Positions 53,424-63,910 of a stretch of 64,000 nucleotides of DNA are shown piece after piece (position 1 is the stretch's first letter; the number at the start of each line of letters is the position of its first letter). The position numbers and the translations under genes were made by a program. Below the pieces are notes generated by a model. It saw only the letters and a program-made list of their open reading frames with translations, was not told where the DNA came from and searched no databases. Location: NCBI RefSeq assembly GCF_000023445.1, contig NC_012881.1:687501-751500 (forward strand). The letters are read 5' to 3'. This DNA is from Maridesulfovibrio salexigens DSM 2638. GTDB lineage: Bacteria > Desulfobacterota > Desulfovibrionia > Desulfovibrionales > Desulfovibrionaceae.

Positions 53424-54584
53424 TTACAGTGAAACAAGGGTTCTAGAGGGATCAACGCGTGTGGCACGTATTGAGGGGATGGTAGCGGAAAGGACAGCCA
53501 GCCCAGCCACGGCAAGGAAGGTGATCCCGAAGGCCAGTGGATCAAAAGCAATTTCAGCTTCACCCATGTTCAGGTTCTTGAGGATTTCACCACTGGCAAA
53601 GTATCCGCCCAGATAACCAAGAATTCCCGAAATGCAGCCCATAAGCAGTGCCTCAAGGCAGAATATTGAAAACACCGATCCTGTTGAAAATCCCAGCGAG
53701 CGCATAAGCCCGATTTCTGTTTTACGTTCATTTACTGCCGAGAATATGGAGAGACCGATCATGAAGCAGGCAGTGAGGAGAATCACTCCGCTTACGGTCC
53801 AAGCCATCTGGTTTACAAAGTTGATGGCAGACATGCGTTGTTTTACAACATGCTGAAGTGCTTTAACTTCTGCGCCCGGTACCGCCTTGACGATTTGCTG
53901 TACGATTTCATCAATGGGGCATCCGGCGCAAAGGGCGGCAACTTCAATGAAATGTACTGCTCCGGGACGGCCTACGCTGTTGCGCAGCAGGTCAATATCC
54001 ATAAAGATTACATTATCGTCTTCGGTTCCGGTGGGATCAAGAATACCTGCAGTTAGGAGCTTGTTTCCTTCTATTTCAAGGGCATCGCCGGGGTTTATTC
54101 CCAGCTTGCTGGCGGCATTGATACCGATAACAATTTCATTTTGTTTTTCAGGAAAACGGCCCAGAGGGTACCAATGGGTTTTAATATTTAATTCATCGGC
54201 CATGCTGACCCCGACAACCGCCACCTGTTGTCCTTTAACTTTGGAAATGGCGGCGAATTTGGGGGCTACAGCACTGAGGCGCTCCTTCAGTTCAATACCG
54301 CGAACAGCTTTAAGTACAGGCGTTCCCTGCAATTCATGAGATCCGTAAGCTACATTTCCGAGATCGAGTCCTCCATAACTTACGGACAGTGATTCTGTTT
54401 TCGGGGTAATCAGAATGTTGGCCCCGAATTTACTCATTTTCTCTTCAAGGCTGTTGCCAACAACTGTAGAGAGCAACTGGATGGAAACCACAGACATGAC
54501 GCCCACAGTGAACACTGCGCATAGAAGAATGGTACGTAAAGGACGTCGGCCAAGGTTACGCAGGGGAATAGTAAAAAGATTCAT
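53424..54584 (-). CDS. FtsX/MacB-type ABC transporter permease
   Basis: A 386-residue membrane protein. One N-terminal helix (about 17-38), a ~200-residue periplasmic domain (SKFGANILITPKTESLSVSY onward) containing a CAGCP Cys pair, then three C-terminal helices as in MacB/LolC. Its periplasmic domain probably captures the substrate or partner. Between the DUF2318 gene and its ATPase. Confidence 0.9.
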   Translation of the reverse strand: MNLFTIPLRNLGRRPLRTILLCAVFTVGVMSVVSIQLLSTVVGNSLEEKMSKFGANILITPKTESLSVSYGGLDLGNVAYGSHELQGTPVLKAVRGIELKERLSAVAPKFAAISKVKGQQVAVVGVSMADELNIKTHWYPLGRFPEKQNEIVIGINAASKLGINPGDALEIEGNKLLTAGILDPTGTEDDNVIFMDIDLLRNSVGRPGAVHFIEVAALCAGCPIDEIVQQIVKAVPGAEVKALQHVVKQRMSAINFVNQMAWTVSGVILLTACFMIGLSIFSAVNERKTEIGLMRSLGFSTGSVFSIFCLEALLMGCISGILGYLGGYFASGEILKNLNMGEAEIAFDPLAFGITFLAVAGLAVLSATIPSIRATRVDPSRTLVSL

Positions 54585-54593
54585 GCGCGCTCC

Positions 54594-55007
54594 TTAGAAG
54601 TACATGGCCCCGGATCTGACCGCATCCAGAGAAATTACCAGCTTATCATCTTTGGTTTCTCTTGCCAGCGGAGAAGGGTTGCAACCACCTTTGACCACGT
54701 TGATACGTGTAGAGTGGAAGCGCATGCCGCAATTGTTGCAAACCATGAAGTCACCTTGCTGTGAGTATCCTTTTTTTGAGCGATAGCAGACATCACATGC
54801 ATCGAAAGCAGCTCTGATAATTCCATCTTTGCTGCGGACTACAAAAAAACGGATCTCTTTTCCGTCAAGATTTACTGAGTAATAATGGGCCTGACCGTCA
54901 TTTACTTCATTGATCGGGATGCTCAGTTCCTTATCCCCAATTTCCATTCCTGCAAATCCGTTTGCAGGCAGAAGCAGAAAAGCCAAAAGTAAAATCATTT
55001 TTTTCAT
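54594..55007 (-). CDS. DUF2318 (FtrD-like) periplasmic cysteine protein
   Basis: A 137-residue protein with signal peptide MKKMILLLAFLLLPANGFAG. The Cys set C71, C74 (FDACDVCYRSKKGY), C90, C93 (MVCNNCGMRF) and C109 (VKGGCNPSPL) is the DUF2318 signature. Relatives are linked to iron or copper handling and proposed to bind an Fe-S cluster or metal. The ATG at 55007 has AAGGAG 8 nt upstream. First gene of the DUF2318-permease-ATPase operon. No sigma-54 promoter was found before it. Confidence 0.85.
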   Translation of the reverse strand: MKKMILLLAFLLLPANGFAGMEIGDKELSIPINEVNDGQAHYYSVNLDGKEIRFFVVRSKDGIIRAAFDACDVCYRSKKGYSQQGDFMVCNNCGMRFHSTRINVVKGGCNPSPLARETKDDKLVISLDAVRSGAMYF

Positions 55008-55130
55008 GAAAAACACTCCTTTAAAATTCTATACCGCAGTAGTATGCAATTGTCGTACAAGGAGAGTTATTTCAATAGGTAGCAGTTTTGGTCAGTTGCT
55101 TATGAGTGGAAGATATAGTGATTTGTGCAA

Positions 55131-55156
55131 CCTGATTGCACAAAAGTGCAATCAGG
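55131..55156. promoter_or_regulatory. 26-nt perfect palindrome containing TTGCACAAAA
   Basis: Arms CCTGATTGCAC and GTGCAATCAGG around AAAA, located 124 nt upstream of the DUF2318 gene and just after the radical SAM stop. It shares the TTGCACAAAA core with the zraP-like control regions, with spacer 4 rather than 5. An extra TTGTGCAA is at 55123-55130. It could be an operator; a transcript-end hairpin is the alternative, but no T run follows. Confidence 0.55.
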
Positions 55157-55158
55157 GA

Positions 55159-56847
55159 TTAAAGCTCTTCAAGCCATTGATGCATGCCGCAGCTTTTGCA
55201 TTCTGCGCATCCGTCAGGGGGACAGACCGGAGTTTTTTCTGCTTTCTGAAATCGCTGCCATTCACGCCAGAGGTATGCTTTTTTTACACCGGTATTGATG
55301 AAGTCCCAAGGCAGGGGGGAATCTTTGTCAAGTTCTTGGTCGATAAAACGGTTTACATCGCCTTTGAAAAATTTGGATGCTTTTTTCCAGCCTCCGTTTT
55401 CCGCAGCATAGCTGATGAATTCAGCCAGTGATTCGTCACCACGGGAAAGTATGCCTTGCAATCGGGCCTGAAATGGATTGTCGCCGGAAAAGGCAATGCC
55501 CTTATATTTTTTAGTTAGTCCTTTGACTTTGGAAAGAACGTCCTTGAGTTCTTTTTCAGACGGCATTGCAGCCCACTGCAGCGGAGTCCACGGTTTGGGA
55601 ACAAGGCAACTGGCACCGAAGGTTATGCGCATGAATTGTTTTTTCTTCTTACCCTGACCACGTTTGCGGGCCTCATCTATCTTCTCAAGCATGAGAGCCA
55701 GTTCATCGTAGTCCGCAGCAGTTTCACCGGGCCAGCCCACAATTACGTATACCCGCAAGTGGTTGACACCCTTGGCGGCGCAGAGTTCCACCGCGCGCAG
55801 GAAGTCTTCTTCCTCAAGGTTTTTACTGGCCGCATCACGAAGCCGCCTGCTGGCTCCTTCCAGTGCAAGAGTCACAGTGCGGACTCCTGCTGCGCGCAGG
55901 ATATCCAGCAATTCCTCGGTAAGTCCGTCAGCGCGAACAGATGAGAGGGAAAATTTGGTTTTCCTTTTTTTGAGCCATTCAATGTATGGAAGCAGGTCGG
56001 GCCAGTCGGTAAGGGCTGTGCCTACCAGACCGACTTTGGGCGGATCGGCAAGCTCCACAATCTTCTTGAGCTGGTCAATAGATGCGTGGCGTGGCGGGCG
56101 GTAGATGTATCCGGCAGCGCAGAATCTGCATCCATACGGACAGCCCCGGTTGACCTCGACAAGGAACATGTCCTTGAAGACCGCTTCCGGGCTGATAAAA
56201 CAGGAATATGCAGGATCGCTCAGAAGAGGCACTCCGTGGCCTTCTGAAACCGGACCCGGCGGTAGCACTGCCCTGCGGACCTGACCCTTGGTCATGCCGG
56301 GAACGTAGACGCCGTCCCGGTCTTTGATCAGATCCAGAAATTCTTTTTTGCTTCCCCCGTCATAAATATGCTGCTTCAGTTCGAGACACAGGTCCTTCAA
56401 TCCCGCTTCAGCTTCTCCTACCCAGAAGAAGTCGAAAAAGGGCGCGATGGGTGCGGGATTGAGGAAGGCCACCGGACCTCCGCCCATGACCAGCGGGAAG
56501 TCCGGGCGTTCCGCCGCCAGTGGCGGAACGCCCGAATCTTTCAGCATCCTGACCAGATGGAGGTACTCCTCCTCAAAGTTGATGCTGAAGCCGATCAGGG
56601 GAAACTCGGACAGTTCTTTGTCACTGTCCATGGAAACAGACGGTTGTCCCGGTTCGCCAAGGAAGAATCGCTCTACCGCAAGCTCCGCGTCCGGAGCCAG
56701 CAGACGATAGACAGCCTGCCAACCTAAGGTTGAGAGTGCAGACCCCTTCCGTCCGGGGAATACAAGAGCCGTGGGCAGACGGCCTCCTGTTTCCTCGGGC
56801 GAGGGTTCTTCCTTTCCGTAGTAGAAGAATTCCTCTTTCACGGACAT
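55159..56847 (-). CDS. B12-binding-like radical SAM protein (TIGR03960-type)
   Basis: A 562-residue protein. The N-terminal half has a B12-binding-like fold (LPLIGFSINFEEEYLHLVRM, PLVMGGGPVAFLNPAPIAPF). The radical SAM Cys motif is RGCPYGCRFCAAGY near residue 240 (CxxxCxxC). The C-terminus carries a second Cys cluster, CPPDGCAECKSC. The family is often fused to or adjacent to a TIGR03936 partner; here no such partner is nearby. The function of the family is not firmly known. It lies downstream of ftsZ with an 81-nt gap. Confidence 0.82.
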   Translation of the reverse strand: MSVKEEFFYYGKEEPSPEETGGRLPTALVFPGRKGSALSTLGWQAVYRLLAPDAELAVERFFLGEPGQPSVSMDSDKELSEFPLIGFSINFEEEYLHLVRMLKDSGVPPLAAERPDFPLVMGGGPVAFLNPAPIAPFFDFFWVGEAEAGLKDLCLELKQHIYDGGSKKEFLDLIKDRDGVYVPGMTKGQVRRAVLPPGPVSEGHGVPLLSDPAYSCFISPEAVFKDMFLVEVNRGCPYGCRFCAAGYIYRPPRHASIDQLKKIVELADPPKVGLVGTALTDWPDLLPYIEWLKKRKTKFSLSSVRADGLTEELLDILRAAGVRTVTLALEGASRRLRDAASKNLEEEDFLRAVELCAAKGVNHLRVYVIVGWPGETAADYDELALMLEKIDEARKRGQGKKKKQFMRITFGASCLVPKPWTPLQWAAMPSEKELKDVLSKVKGLTKKYKGIAFSGDNPFQARLQGILSRGDESLAEFISYAAENGGWKKASKFFKGDVNRFIDQELDKDSPLPWDFINTGVKKAYLWREWQRFQKAEKTPVCPPDGCAECKSCGMHQWLEEL

Positions 56848-56928
56848 GGGTTATCCCCGGTGCGGACCGTTTGGCCCGTACTGTTTCCGGTTTATAATCA
56901 TCGCAAGTATATCAGGCGTTATATTGTC

Positions 56929-58212
56929 TTAATCAGCCTGCTTGCGAATGAAGGTCGGAACTTCGAAATCATCGTCATCATGGAAGATGAATTCTTCTCC
57001 ACCGGAGTTGGCAGCCTGTTTGGGCTTGAGCTGTACAGGCTCACGGGTACCTGCCGCTTCAGCGGGCTTGCTTGCGGTGTGGCGCAGGTAAGCGGGGATG
57101 GAGCGGTCTTCTTCAGCGTGGGCGCTGCCCATCTGATGAACGTTGGTGGTTTCCTTGCTCTTGGGGGCCATGCCTCTGGGAGTGAGGTTAGGGCGCTGGG
57201 GCTGACCGAAAGACTGCTGTTCAACAGGCGGGGTAACGGTCTGTTCAACTGCGCTGTCGATTCCGGTAGCAATAACGGTGATGCGCATTTCATCGCCGAC
57301 TTCAGCATCGAAAACAGTACCGAAGAAGATCTGTGCTTCCTCGTGTGCTTCTTCGTAGATGATGTTGGCTGCTTCGCTGACTTCATCAATGGTCATGTCA
57401 GGGGAGCAGGTGATGTTGATGAGCACGCCTTTTGCGCCTTCGATTGAAACATCTTCAAGCAGCGGGCTGGTGATAGCTTTCATTGCTGCTTCACGTGCCC
57501 TGTTTTCTCCGCGTGCGATACCGGTACCCATGAGGGCGAGACCGGAGCTGGACATAACAGCCTGTACATCGGCGAAGTCAAGGTTGATCAGACCGTGAAC
57601 GGTGATCAGGTCGGCGATACCCTTGACGCCGTAGTAGAGTACTTCGTCAGCTTTTTTCAGCATTTCAGAGAAAGCTGCTTTTTTGGCGGCAAGCTGGAGC
57701 AGACGGTCGTTGGGAATGGTGATGATGGAGTCAACCACCTTCTTGAGTTCCTCAATACCTTTTTCTGCCTGCAGCAGTCTGCGCTTGCCTTCGAAATAGA
57801 AAGGTTTGGTTACAACGGCAACGGTCAGTGCACCTGCTTCCTTGGCAACTTCAGCGATAACGGGAGCAGCACCGGTACCGGTTCCGCCGCCCATACCGGC
57901 AGTTACGAAGACCATGTCGCAATCGCTGACCAGTTCGCGGATCTGGTCAATGGATTCGAGAGCTGCATTTTTACCCACGTCGGGGTTTGCGCCAGCGCCG
58001 AGGCCTTTGGTCAGTTTGTCGCCGAGCTGAATTTTGTACTCAGCCAGAGATTTGTTGATGTCCTGTGCATCGGTGTTAGCTACGATGAAGCGCACACCGG
58101 AGAGTGCGGACTGAATCATGTTGTTGATAGCGTTACCGCCACCACCACCACAACCGATAACCTTGATTCTGGCCTGACCGTCGTTTTCAATTTCCATGTA
58201 ATCCATCATCAT
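56929..58212 (-). CDS. ftsZ: Cell division protein FtsZ
   Basis: A 427-residue tubulin-like GTPase forming the division ring. GTP-binding GGGTGTG at residues 108-114 ([17 protein letters not shown]), GAGANPDVG and the T7 loop [12 protein letters not shown] long disordered linker precedes the conserved C-terminal peptide ([12 protein letters not shown]), the FtsA-binding site. Last gene of the division cluster in reading direction. Confidence 0.98.
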   Translation of the reverse strand: MMMDYMEIENDGQARIKVIGCGGGGGNAINNMIQSALSGVRFIVANTDAQDINKSLAEYKIQLGDKLTKGLGAGANPDVGKNAALESIDQIRELVSDCDMVFVTAGMGGGTGTGAAPVIAEVAKEAGALTVAVVTKPFYFEGKRRLLQAEKGIEELKKVVDSIITIPNDRLLQLAAKKAAFSEMLKKADEVLYYGVKGIADLITVHGLINLDFADVQAVMSSSGLALMGTGIARGENRAREAAMKAITSPLLEDVSIEGAKGVLINITCSPDMTIDEVSEAANIIYEEAHEEAQIFFGTVFDAEVGDEMRITVIATGIDSAVEQTVTPPVEQQSFGQPQRPNLTPRGMAPKSKETTNVHQMGSAHAEEDRSIPAYLRHTASKPAEAAGTREPVQLKPKQAANSGGEEFIFHDDDDFEVPTFIRKQAD

Positions 58213-58326
58213 TTTTGATTTCCCCTGTTAAACTTTTGCTGCTTACTTTTCCGTGATCGGGGTCGGAAAAGAACTCCATGCCTTTAGTTCACTGAATCCC
58301 GCCAACCTTCAATGGCGCTACATCTT

Positions 58327-59556
58327 TTATGCGATGTCAGTGAACCATTTGCGCATCCTGCCCAGAATGCGGTTGAAAACATTTTCGTCACGGATTCTGA
58401 AGACTTGCTCGGAGCTGCCTTCTTTTTCCGCGCCGTACATGAGCAGCCCTACTGCAGTGGCGTATTTGGGACTGCTGACAACATCCTTAAGGCCTCCCAC
58501 GCCAGCGGGATAGCCAATGCGGACCGGCAGATCAAAAATCTGCTCCGCCAGTTCCTGCATTCCGTCCACGAGAGATGTGCCTCCGGTGAGAACTACCCCG
58601 GCTGCAATCATATTTTTGTACCCGCTGCGGACCAGCTCCTGATCAACCAGTGACAGGATTTCCTCACAACGAGGTTCGCAGATCTCAGCCAGTACTCTCT
58701 TGGACATTTTGCGGTGATCGCGGCCGCCTACGGAAGGCACGTCAATGGTCTCGTCAGTAGTGACCAGATCGGTGAGCGCGGTTCCGTATTTGACTTTGAT
58801 CTGTTCCGCAGACCCCATGGGCGTTCTCAGCCCGAATGCAATGTCGTTAGTCAGGTTGTTACCGCCGAGGGCAATAACAGAAGTATGTTTAATTGAATCA
58901 TTGGCGAAGATTGCCAGATCAGTGGTACCACCCCCGATATCCACTATGGCAACGCCGATTTCTCTTTCCTCTTCGGAAAGAACGGCCTTGCTTGAAGCCA
59001 GTGATTCAAGAACGATGTCGGAAACGTCCAGCCCTGAACGGTGGCAGGAACGGATGATGTTCTGTGCAGAGGTTACCGCGCCGGTGACGATGTGGACCTT
59101 TACTTCGAGGCGCACACCGGCCATGCCCAGCGGATCGGCAATGCCGCGCTGATCGTCAACAATGTATTCCTGCGGCAGGGTGTGAATCACTTCCCTGTCC
59201 AGAGGAATGGCTACTGCTTTGGCTGCATCGATAACCCGGTCGACATCCTTCTGGGTTACTTCGCCGCCTTTTACAGCAATAACGCCGTGGCTGTTGAAAC
59301 CTTTGATGTGGCTGCCTGCGATGCCCGCGTATACGGAGCGGATTTCGCAGCCGGCCATGAGTTCAGCCTCTTCAAGAGCCTTCTTGATAGACTGTACTGT
59401 CTGCTCAATGTTGACCACCACGCCTTTGCGCAGTCCTGTGGACGGGGCAGTGCCGATGCCGACAATGTCGACTCCGTCCGCGGTGGGTTCTCCCACAACT
59501 GCGCAGATCTTTGTGGTGCCGACATCGAGGCCGACGATCAGATCAGACTTGGACAT
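58327..59556 (-). CDS. ftsA: Cell division protein FtsA
   Basis: A 409-residue actin-like protein linking FtsZ to the membrane. Motifs are IVGLDVGTTKICAVVGE (phosphate 1), VAIVDIGGGTTDLAIF (phosphate 2) and VVLTGGTSLVDGMQELAE (adenosine). The C-terminal amphipathic membrane helix is RILGRMRKWFTDIA. Upstream of ftsZ by 114 nt. Confidence 0.97.
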   Translation of the reverse strand: MSKSDLIVGLDVGTTKICAVVGEPTADGVDIVGIGTAPSTGLRKGVVVNIEQTVQSIKKALEEAELMAGCEIRSVYAGIAGSHIKGFNSHGVIAVKGGEVTQKDVDRVIDAAKAVAIPLDREVIHTLPQEYIVDDQRGIADPLGMAGVRLEVKVHIVTGAVTSAQNIIRSCHRSGLDVSDIVLESLASSKAVLSEEEREIGVAIVDIGGGTTDLAIFANDSIKHTSVIALGGNNLTNDIAFGLRTPMGSAEQIKVKYGTALTDLVTTDETIDVPSVGGRDHRKMSKRVLAEICEPRCEEILSLVDQELVRSGYKNMIAAGVVLTGGTSLVDGMQELAEQIFDLPVRIGYPAGVGGLKDVVSSPKYATAVGLLMYGAEKEGSSEQVFRIRDENVFNRILGRMRKWFTDIA

Positions 59557-59609
59557 AATTTTTTCTCCTCATCATCCTTATAAATTCGGGGTATTGCCGT
59601 TTGCGACAA

Positions 59610-60464
59610 TCATTTCCCGGAACTGCGTTTTTCAACCCAGACCCTGTTTTTCCCGGTTGAAATGACTGCCACGTCCCTGAACTCCCCCCTATTCTTGAGG
59701 TCTTTCCAAACTGTGTTCAGGTGTGAAAGCTGTTCTTGCCAGTTGTCGAGGCCCAGCAGCACCGTAAGGCCGAGCCTGTCCATAAAAATTTCCATGCGGT
59801 TGCCGCCTTTGATATCAATCCAGGCAATCTGCCCCGGATCAAATGGCAGCTCACGTTTGCTGAGCATGTTCATGAATTCCGGCAGAATGTCCGCCTTGTC
59901 CATGGCTTCAGACTCAATATTGAGAAACGGCAGGGAGCTGAACTTGCCCGGAGCTACCGGAGCAATAAGTTCGCCGTTGCTGTCGCAGTAATAAAGAGCG
60001 TCATTGTGGCGGACCATAAAGCGGGGCTTCTTCTCACGAATATGAATCTGCATCTTTGCGGGAAGTTGCCTTCTGACCGCGGCGGACTTGATCCAGAGAT
60101 TGTCGCTGAGCCTGCTTTCCACTTCGCTGATGTTCACCGCAAGGCTGTTCTTGTTCAGGTTCACATCGGCTATGTTCAGGATTTCGCCGTAACTCAAGCG
60201 ATGGTTCCCGCTGACCTTGATGTCCTGCAACGCAAAATAGGGCAGGGCGGTGACCCAGCGGTAACCGGCGAGACAGCCTATACCGACCATAGCCAGCACC
60301 AGCAGACAGGCTCCGGAAATGCAAATCTTGCGCACCAGAGCGGCGAAAATTCCACCGATCGGCTGCGAAGTACTCTTGCGTTTCTTGGTCTTGTTGCGGC
60401 TGGCCTTTTTTTTGCCTGATTTACTCAGGTTCAGCCTGTTCTTGTTCAGTCCTGCTACGCTCAT
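59610..60464 (-). CDS. ftsQ: Cell division protein FtsQ
   Basis: A 284-residue bitopic protein. A basic cytoplasmic N-terminus (KKKASRNKTKKRKS), one helix at about 48-70 (GACLLVLAMVGIGCLAGY), then a POTRA domain (YFALQDIKVSGNHRLSYGEI) and the FtsQ/DivIB domain. It starts within murB's last codons (ATGA overlap). Confidence 0.93.
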   Translation of the reverse strand: MSVAGLNKNRLNLSKSGKKKASRNKTKKRKSTSQPIGGIFAALVRKICISGACLLVLAMVGIGCLAGYRWVTALPYFALQDIKVSGNHRLSYGEILNIADVNLNKNSLAVNISEVESRLSDNLWIKSAAVRRQLPAKMQIHIREKKPRFMVRHNDALYYCDSNGELIAPVAPGKFSSLPFLNIESEAMDKADILPEFMNMLSKRELPFDPGQIAWIDIKGGNRMEIFMDRLGLTVLLGLDNWQEQLSHLNTVWKDLKNRGEFRDVAVISTGKNRVWVEKRSSGK

Positions 60465-61348
60465 GACAGTATTATGACCTCCGGCTTTAAAGTGACGCCG
60501 AATTTTTCAGCCACGACTTCGGTTGCCTGCGACATGAGTTCCAGTGCCTGAACTGCGGTACCCCCGCCCTTGTTTTCAAGGAAGTTGGCGTGCATTTCAG
60601 AAAAGCCCATACCGCCGAGGTTTCTGCCTCTGAATCCGGCATCGTCGAGCAGCTTGCCCGCGCTGTATCCTTCCGGATTCTTGAAAACGCACCCTGCTGT
60701 CTTGGCAGTGACAGGCTGGGTTGCTTTTTTCTTTTCAAAAGTTTCTTTGATCCGTGCCCGGACTTCTTCTTCTGTGGACTTCGAAAGTTCGAATTCGACT
60801 TCCCAGACCAGAAAGAATTCATCTTCACTTTGACTCTCTGAGCCAATGGAAAAGTGGCGGTAGCCCCATTCCAGTTCTGTTGCCTCTTTCCAGAAAAGTC
60901 CTTTTGAAGGAGTCCAGATTCGAATCCGCTTGACGGAAGCCTGCATATCGGTCCCGTATGATCCGGCATTCATGGCTATGGAACCGCCGACTGAACCGGG
61001 AATCCCTGCCAGTCCTTCCATACCGGAAAGACCGTTTTTAATGAGCACTGAAAGCAGCCCCGGCAAACGCATGTCAGCAGGGACCAGCACGTTGGTGCCG
61101 GAAATGTGCGCCTCTGCTTTACGTTCACAGGCCACCTGCACAAGGGCGAGGTTCAGTTCCCCGTCCCCGGCGAGCATGTTGCTTCCTTCACCAATGGCAA
61201 GCAGATCGGAACCTTCTCGCTCAACAAAGCGGGAAAGTTCTTCAAGACCGGCTTCATCGCGCACCTTTGCCAGAACACGGGCGTTTCCGCCAATGCCAAG
61301 TGAGGTGAGCTGCGCCATGCTCGGTTTATGAAGCAATTCCAGTGTCAT
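60461..61348 (-). CDS. murB: UDP-N-acetylenolpyruvoylglucosamine reductase
   Basis: A 295-residue FAD enzyme completing UDP-MurNAc. FAD loop DLLAIGEGSNMLAGDGE, GIPGSVGGSIAMNAGSYG, proton-donor Ser in EGYSAGKLLDDAG and the terminal Glu in EMHANFLENKGGGTA. Type II-like length. Overlaps ftsQ by 4 nt. Confidence 0.96.
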   Translation of the reverse strand: MTLELLHKPSMAQLTSLGIGGNARVLAKVRDEAGLEELSRFVEREGSDLLAIGEGSNMLAGDGELNLALVQVACERKAEAHISGTNVLVPADMRLPGLLSVLIKNGLSGMEGLAGIPGSVGGSIAMNAGSYGTDMQASVKRIRIWTPSKGLFWKEATELEWGYRHFSIGSESQSEDEFFLVWEVEFELSKSTEEEVRARIKETFEKKKATQPVTAKTAGCVFKNPEGYSAGKLLDDAGFRGRNLGGMGFSEMHANFLENKGGGTAVQALELMSQATEVVAEKFGVTLKPEVIILS

Positions 61349-61361
61349 ATATACGTTTCCG

Positions 61362-62831
61362 TTATAAAGCTGTTATTTCTTCCGGCTTGAGAACTTTTTC
61401 GCCGTCCTCTTCCAGATATTTCAAAAACTTTTCGCCCACAGTGTAGATAGAGCCTGCACCCTGAGTGATGAACAGGTCACCGGGTTTGAGGATATTGGGC
61501 AGTTCGTTCTGCATCATTTCAAAGTCCGGGTAAAAGCGGACCTTGGTGTCACTGACCTGTCTGATACCCTGCGCAAGAGACATTCCGTTTACGCCCGGAA
61601 TGGGATCTTCTGATGCGGGATAGATTTCAGTCAGCAGCAGTTCATCTGCTTTTTCAAAGGTCTTGCAGAATTCTCCGAACAGGGCCTCGGTGCGGGTGAA
61701 CCTGTGCGGCTGGAATGCCACAACCAGCCTGCGCTGCGGAAAGCAGGATTTGGCGGTTTCAATAGTGGCCTGAATTTCTGCCGGATGGTGACCGTAATCG
61801 TCCACCACGAGGATGCCTTTGGATTCGCCTTTCTTTTCAAATCTGCGACCGACACCCATGAAGTTGGAGAGACCGGAAAGGATCACTTTCGGGTCAAGTC
61901 CTGCTTCAAGGGAAACCCCGATGGCTCCCAGAGCGTTAAGCACATTGTGCTTACCGGGTTGGGCAAGGGAAACTTCACCGAGAAGTTTTTCATCAAGGTA
62001 GACTTTGAACAGGGAGCGAACTTCGCAGGACAGGATTTCACCGCGCAGTCTGTTGCCCTTGTTCAAACCGTAAGTCATGCAGGGACGCTTGATGGAGGGC
62101 AGCAGTCTTTGCACGCCCGGATCATCACCGCAAACAACGTTCATTCCATAGAAAGGAATGGAGTTCATGAATTTGCGGAATGATTCATCAATAGCTTCCT
62201 GACCGCCGTAGAAATCAAGGTGGTCTTTATCCACGTTGGTCACCACAGTGATGATCGGCGCGAGGCAGAGAAATGATCCATCGGATTCATCCGCTTCGGC
62301 GATGAGGAACTGTCCGTCACCAAGACGGGCGTTACTGCCGAAGGTGTTCAGCCTGCCGCCGATGATGACTGTGGGGTCCAGCTCGGCTTCAGTGAAAATT
62401 GTTGCCAGCAGAGAGGTGGTAGTTGTTTTGCCGTGGGTTCCCGCAACTGCGATACCTGTGCGCAGGCGCATGAGTTCGGCCAGCATCTCCGCTCTGGGAA
62501 TGATGGGAATACCCAGTTCGCGAGCTTTTACCAATTCCGGGTTGTCGTCAGAAATTGCTGTGGATTTGACCACTACATCGGCGTCATTAACATTGTCCGC
62601 GCCATGTCCGATAAAGACCTGCGCTCCCATTTTGAGCAGACGTTTCACGGGGGCACCGGCCGCCAGATCGGAACCGGTCACGGTGAAGCCCATGTTGATC
62701 AATACTTCGGCAATGCCGCTCATGCCTGAGCCGCCGATACCGATCATGTGGATGTTGCCAACTCTGCTGCGCATGATGGGACATGCGGTGTCCGTTACTA
62801 AGGGTACACTCGGTCCTTCTGCTGCGATCAT
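61362..62831 (-). CDS. murC: UDP-N-acetylmuramate--L-alanine ligase
   Basis: A 489-residue ligase adding the first amino acid of the peptidoglycan stem. N-terminal [23 protein letters not shown] loop GTHGKTTT (131-138) and the [15 protein letters not shown] motif. The annotated ATG overlaps the murG stop (ATGA), giving a leader of about 25 residues; an internal ATG at 62774 ([10 protein letters not shown]) would give a more usual N-terminus and cannot be excluded. Confidence 0.96.
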
Positions 62832-63910
62832 GCTGCACCTCTCACTGTTTTCATTCTAATAATATCTCCAACGCCTTCCGCGATAGCGGAGGCCGCATCA
62901 GTCCGGGCAAATGAAAGGGCCTTGCTTCCCATGCCTTTCAACCTGTCCTGATCCGCAATCAGTTTAATAATTTCATCGGCCAGCCTGTTTCCGCCAAGTT
63001 CAGCTTGCGGAATGAGTTCTGCCGCTCCCAGATCAGCCAGAGAACGGGCGTTCCCGGTCTGGTGGTCGTGGGTGGCGTGCGGAAACGGGATAAAGATGGC
63101 TGGCTTGCCCGCTGCCGCTACTTCGAAAACAGTGGATGCTCCGGCTCTGCATACAACGAGTGAAGCTTCGGCATATGCTTCGCCCATGTTGTGTATGAAC
63201 GGGGAAACCTTTCCGGTATCCATGCCGTTCTGCTCGTAACCTTTGCGGACTTTTTCAAAATCAGCTTTTCCGGTCTGGTGGCGCAGGCTGATACCCGCTT
63301 CCTTCAGCTTGGCAAGGCCATCGATGACGGCATCGTTAATGGCTGCCGCGCCCTGACTTCCACCAAAGACCAGTACTGTCTTTGTATCCGCACAGTTGCC
63401 GGAGTCGATTATCTCTTTACGGACCGGATTACCCACCACAACGGTCTTAGCTGCGGGAAATGATCCGTTCCTATCCTCAAAGGAGGCGAAAACTCTTTTT
63501 ACAACTTTGCCCAGAATGCGGTTGGTCACTCCGGGAACGCTGTTTTGTTCGTGGATAGCTGTGGGTACACCAAGCAGCCAAGCTGCCAGTACCGGACAGA
63601 ATCCGGCGTATCCGCCGAATCCGATAACTGCATCAGGCTTGAAAGAAGCAATTTCCTTCAGTGCCATGATCATTGCAGATACAATCCAGAGCGAACTGAA
63701 AACTTTTTTGATGCCGCCGCCCAGAACACCTTTTGCCGGGAGTCCCTTAAAGGATATTCCCGCCCGTTCAACCATTTCCCGCTCCGGTCCCTTGCCGCCG
63801 ATAAAGAGAATCTCGCATTGCGGGAAACGGTTTTTGATCTCATGGGCAACGGCCAGTGCGGGGAAAACGTGTCCCCCGGTGCCGCCGGTGGTCAGGACAA
63901 TGCGTTTCAT
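62828..63910 (-). CDS. murG: UDP-GlcNAc:undecaprenyl-pyrophosphoryl-MurNAc-pentapeptide transferase
   Basis: A 360-residue peripheral membrane glycosyltransferase making lipid [23 protein letters not shown] at the N-terminus, [34 protein letters not shown] and [13 protein letters not shown]. It overlaps ftsW and murC by single start/stop overlaps, so the genes form one operon. Confidence 0.97.

Noticed and set aside
55008-55130. Sigma-54 promoter for the DUF2318 operon
   Set aside because: No GG-N10-GC spacing with a TGGCAC-like context was found on the coding strand.
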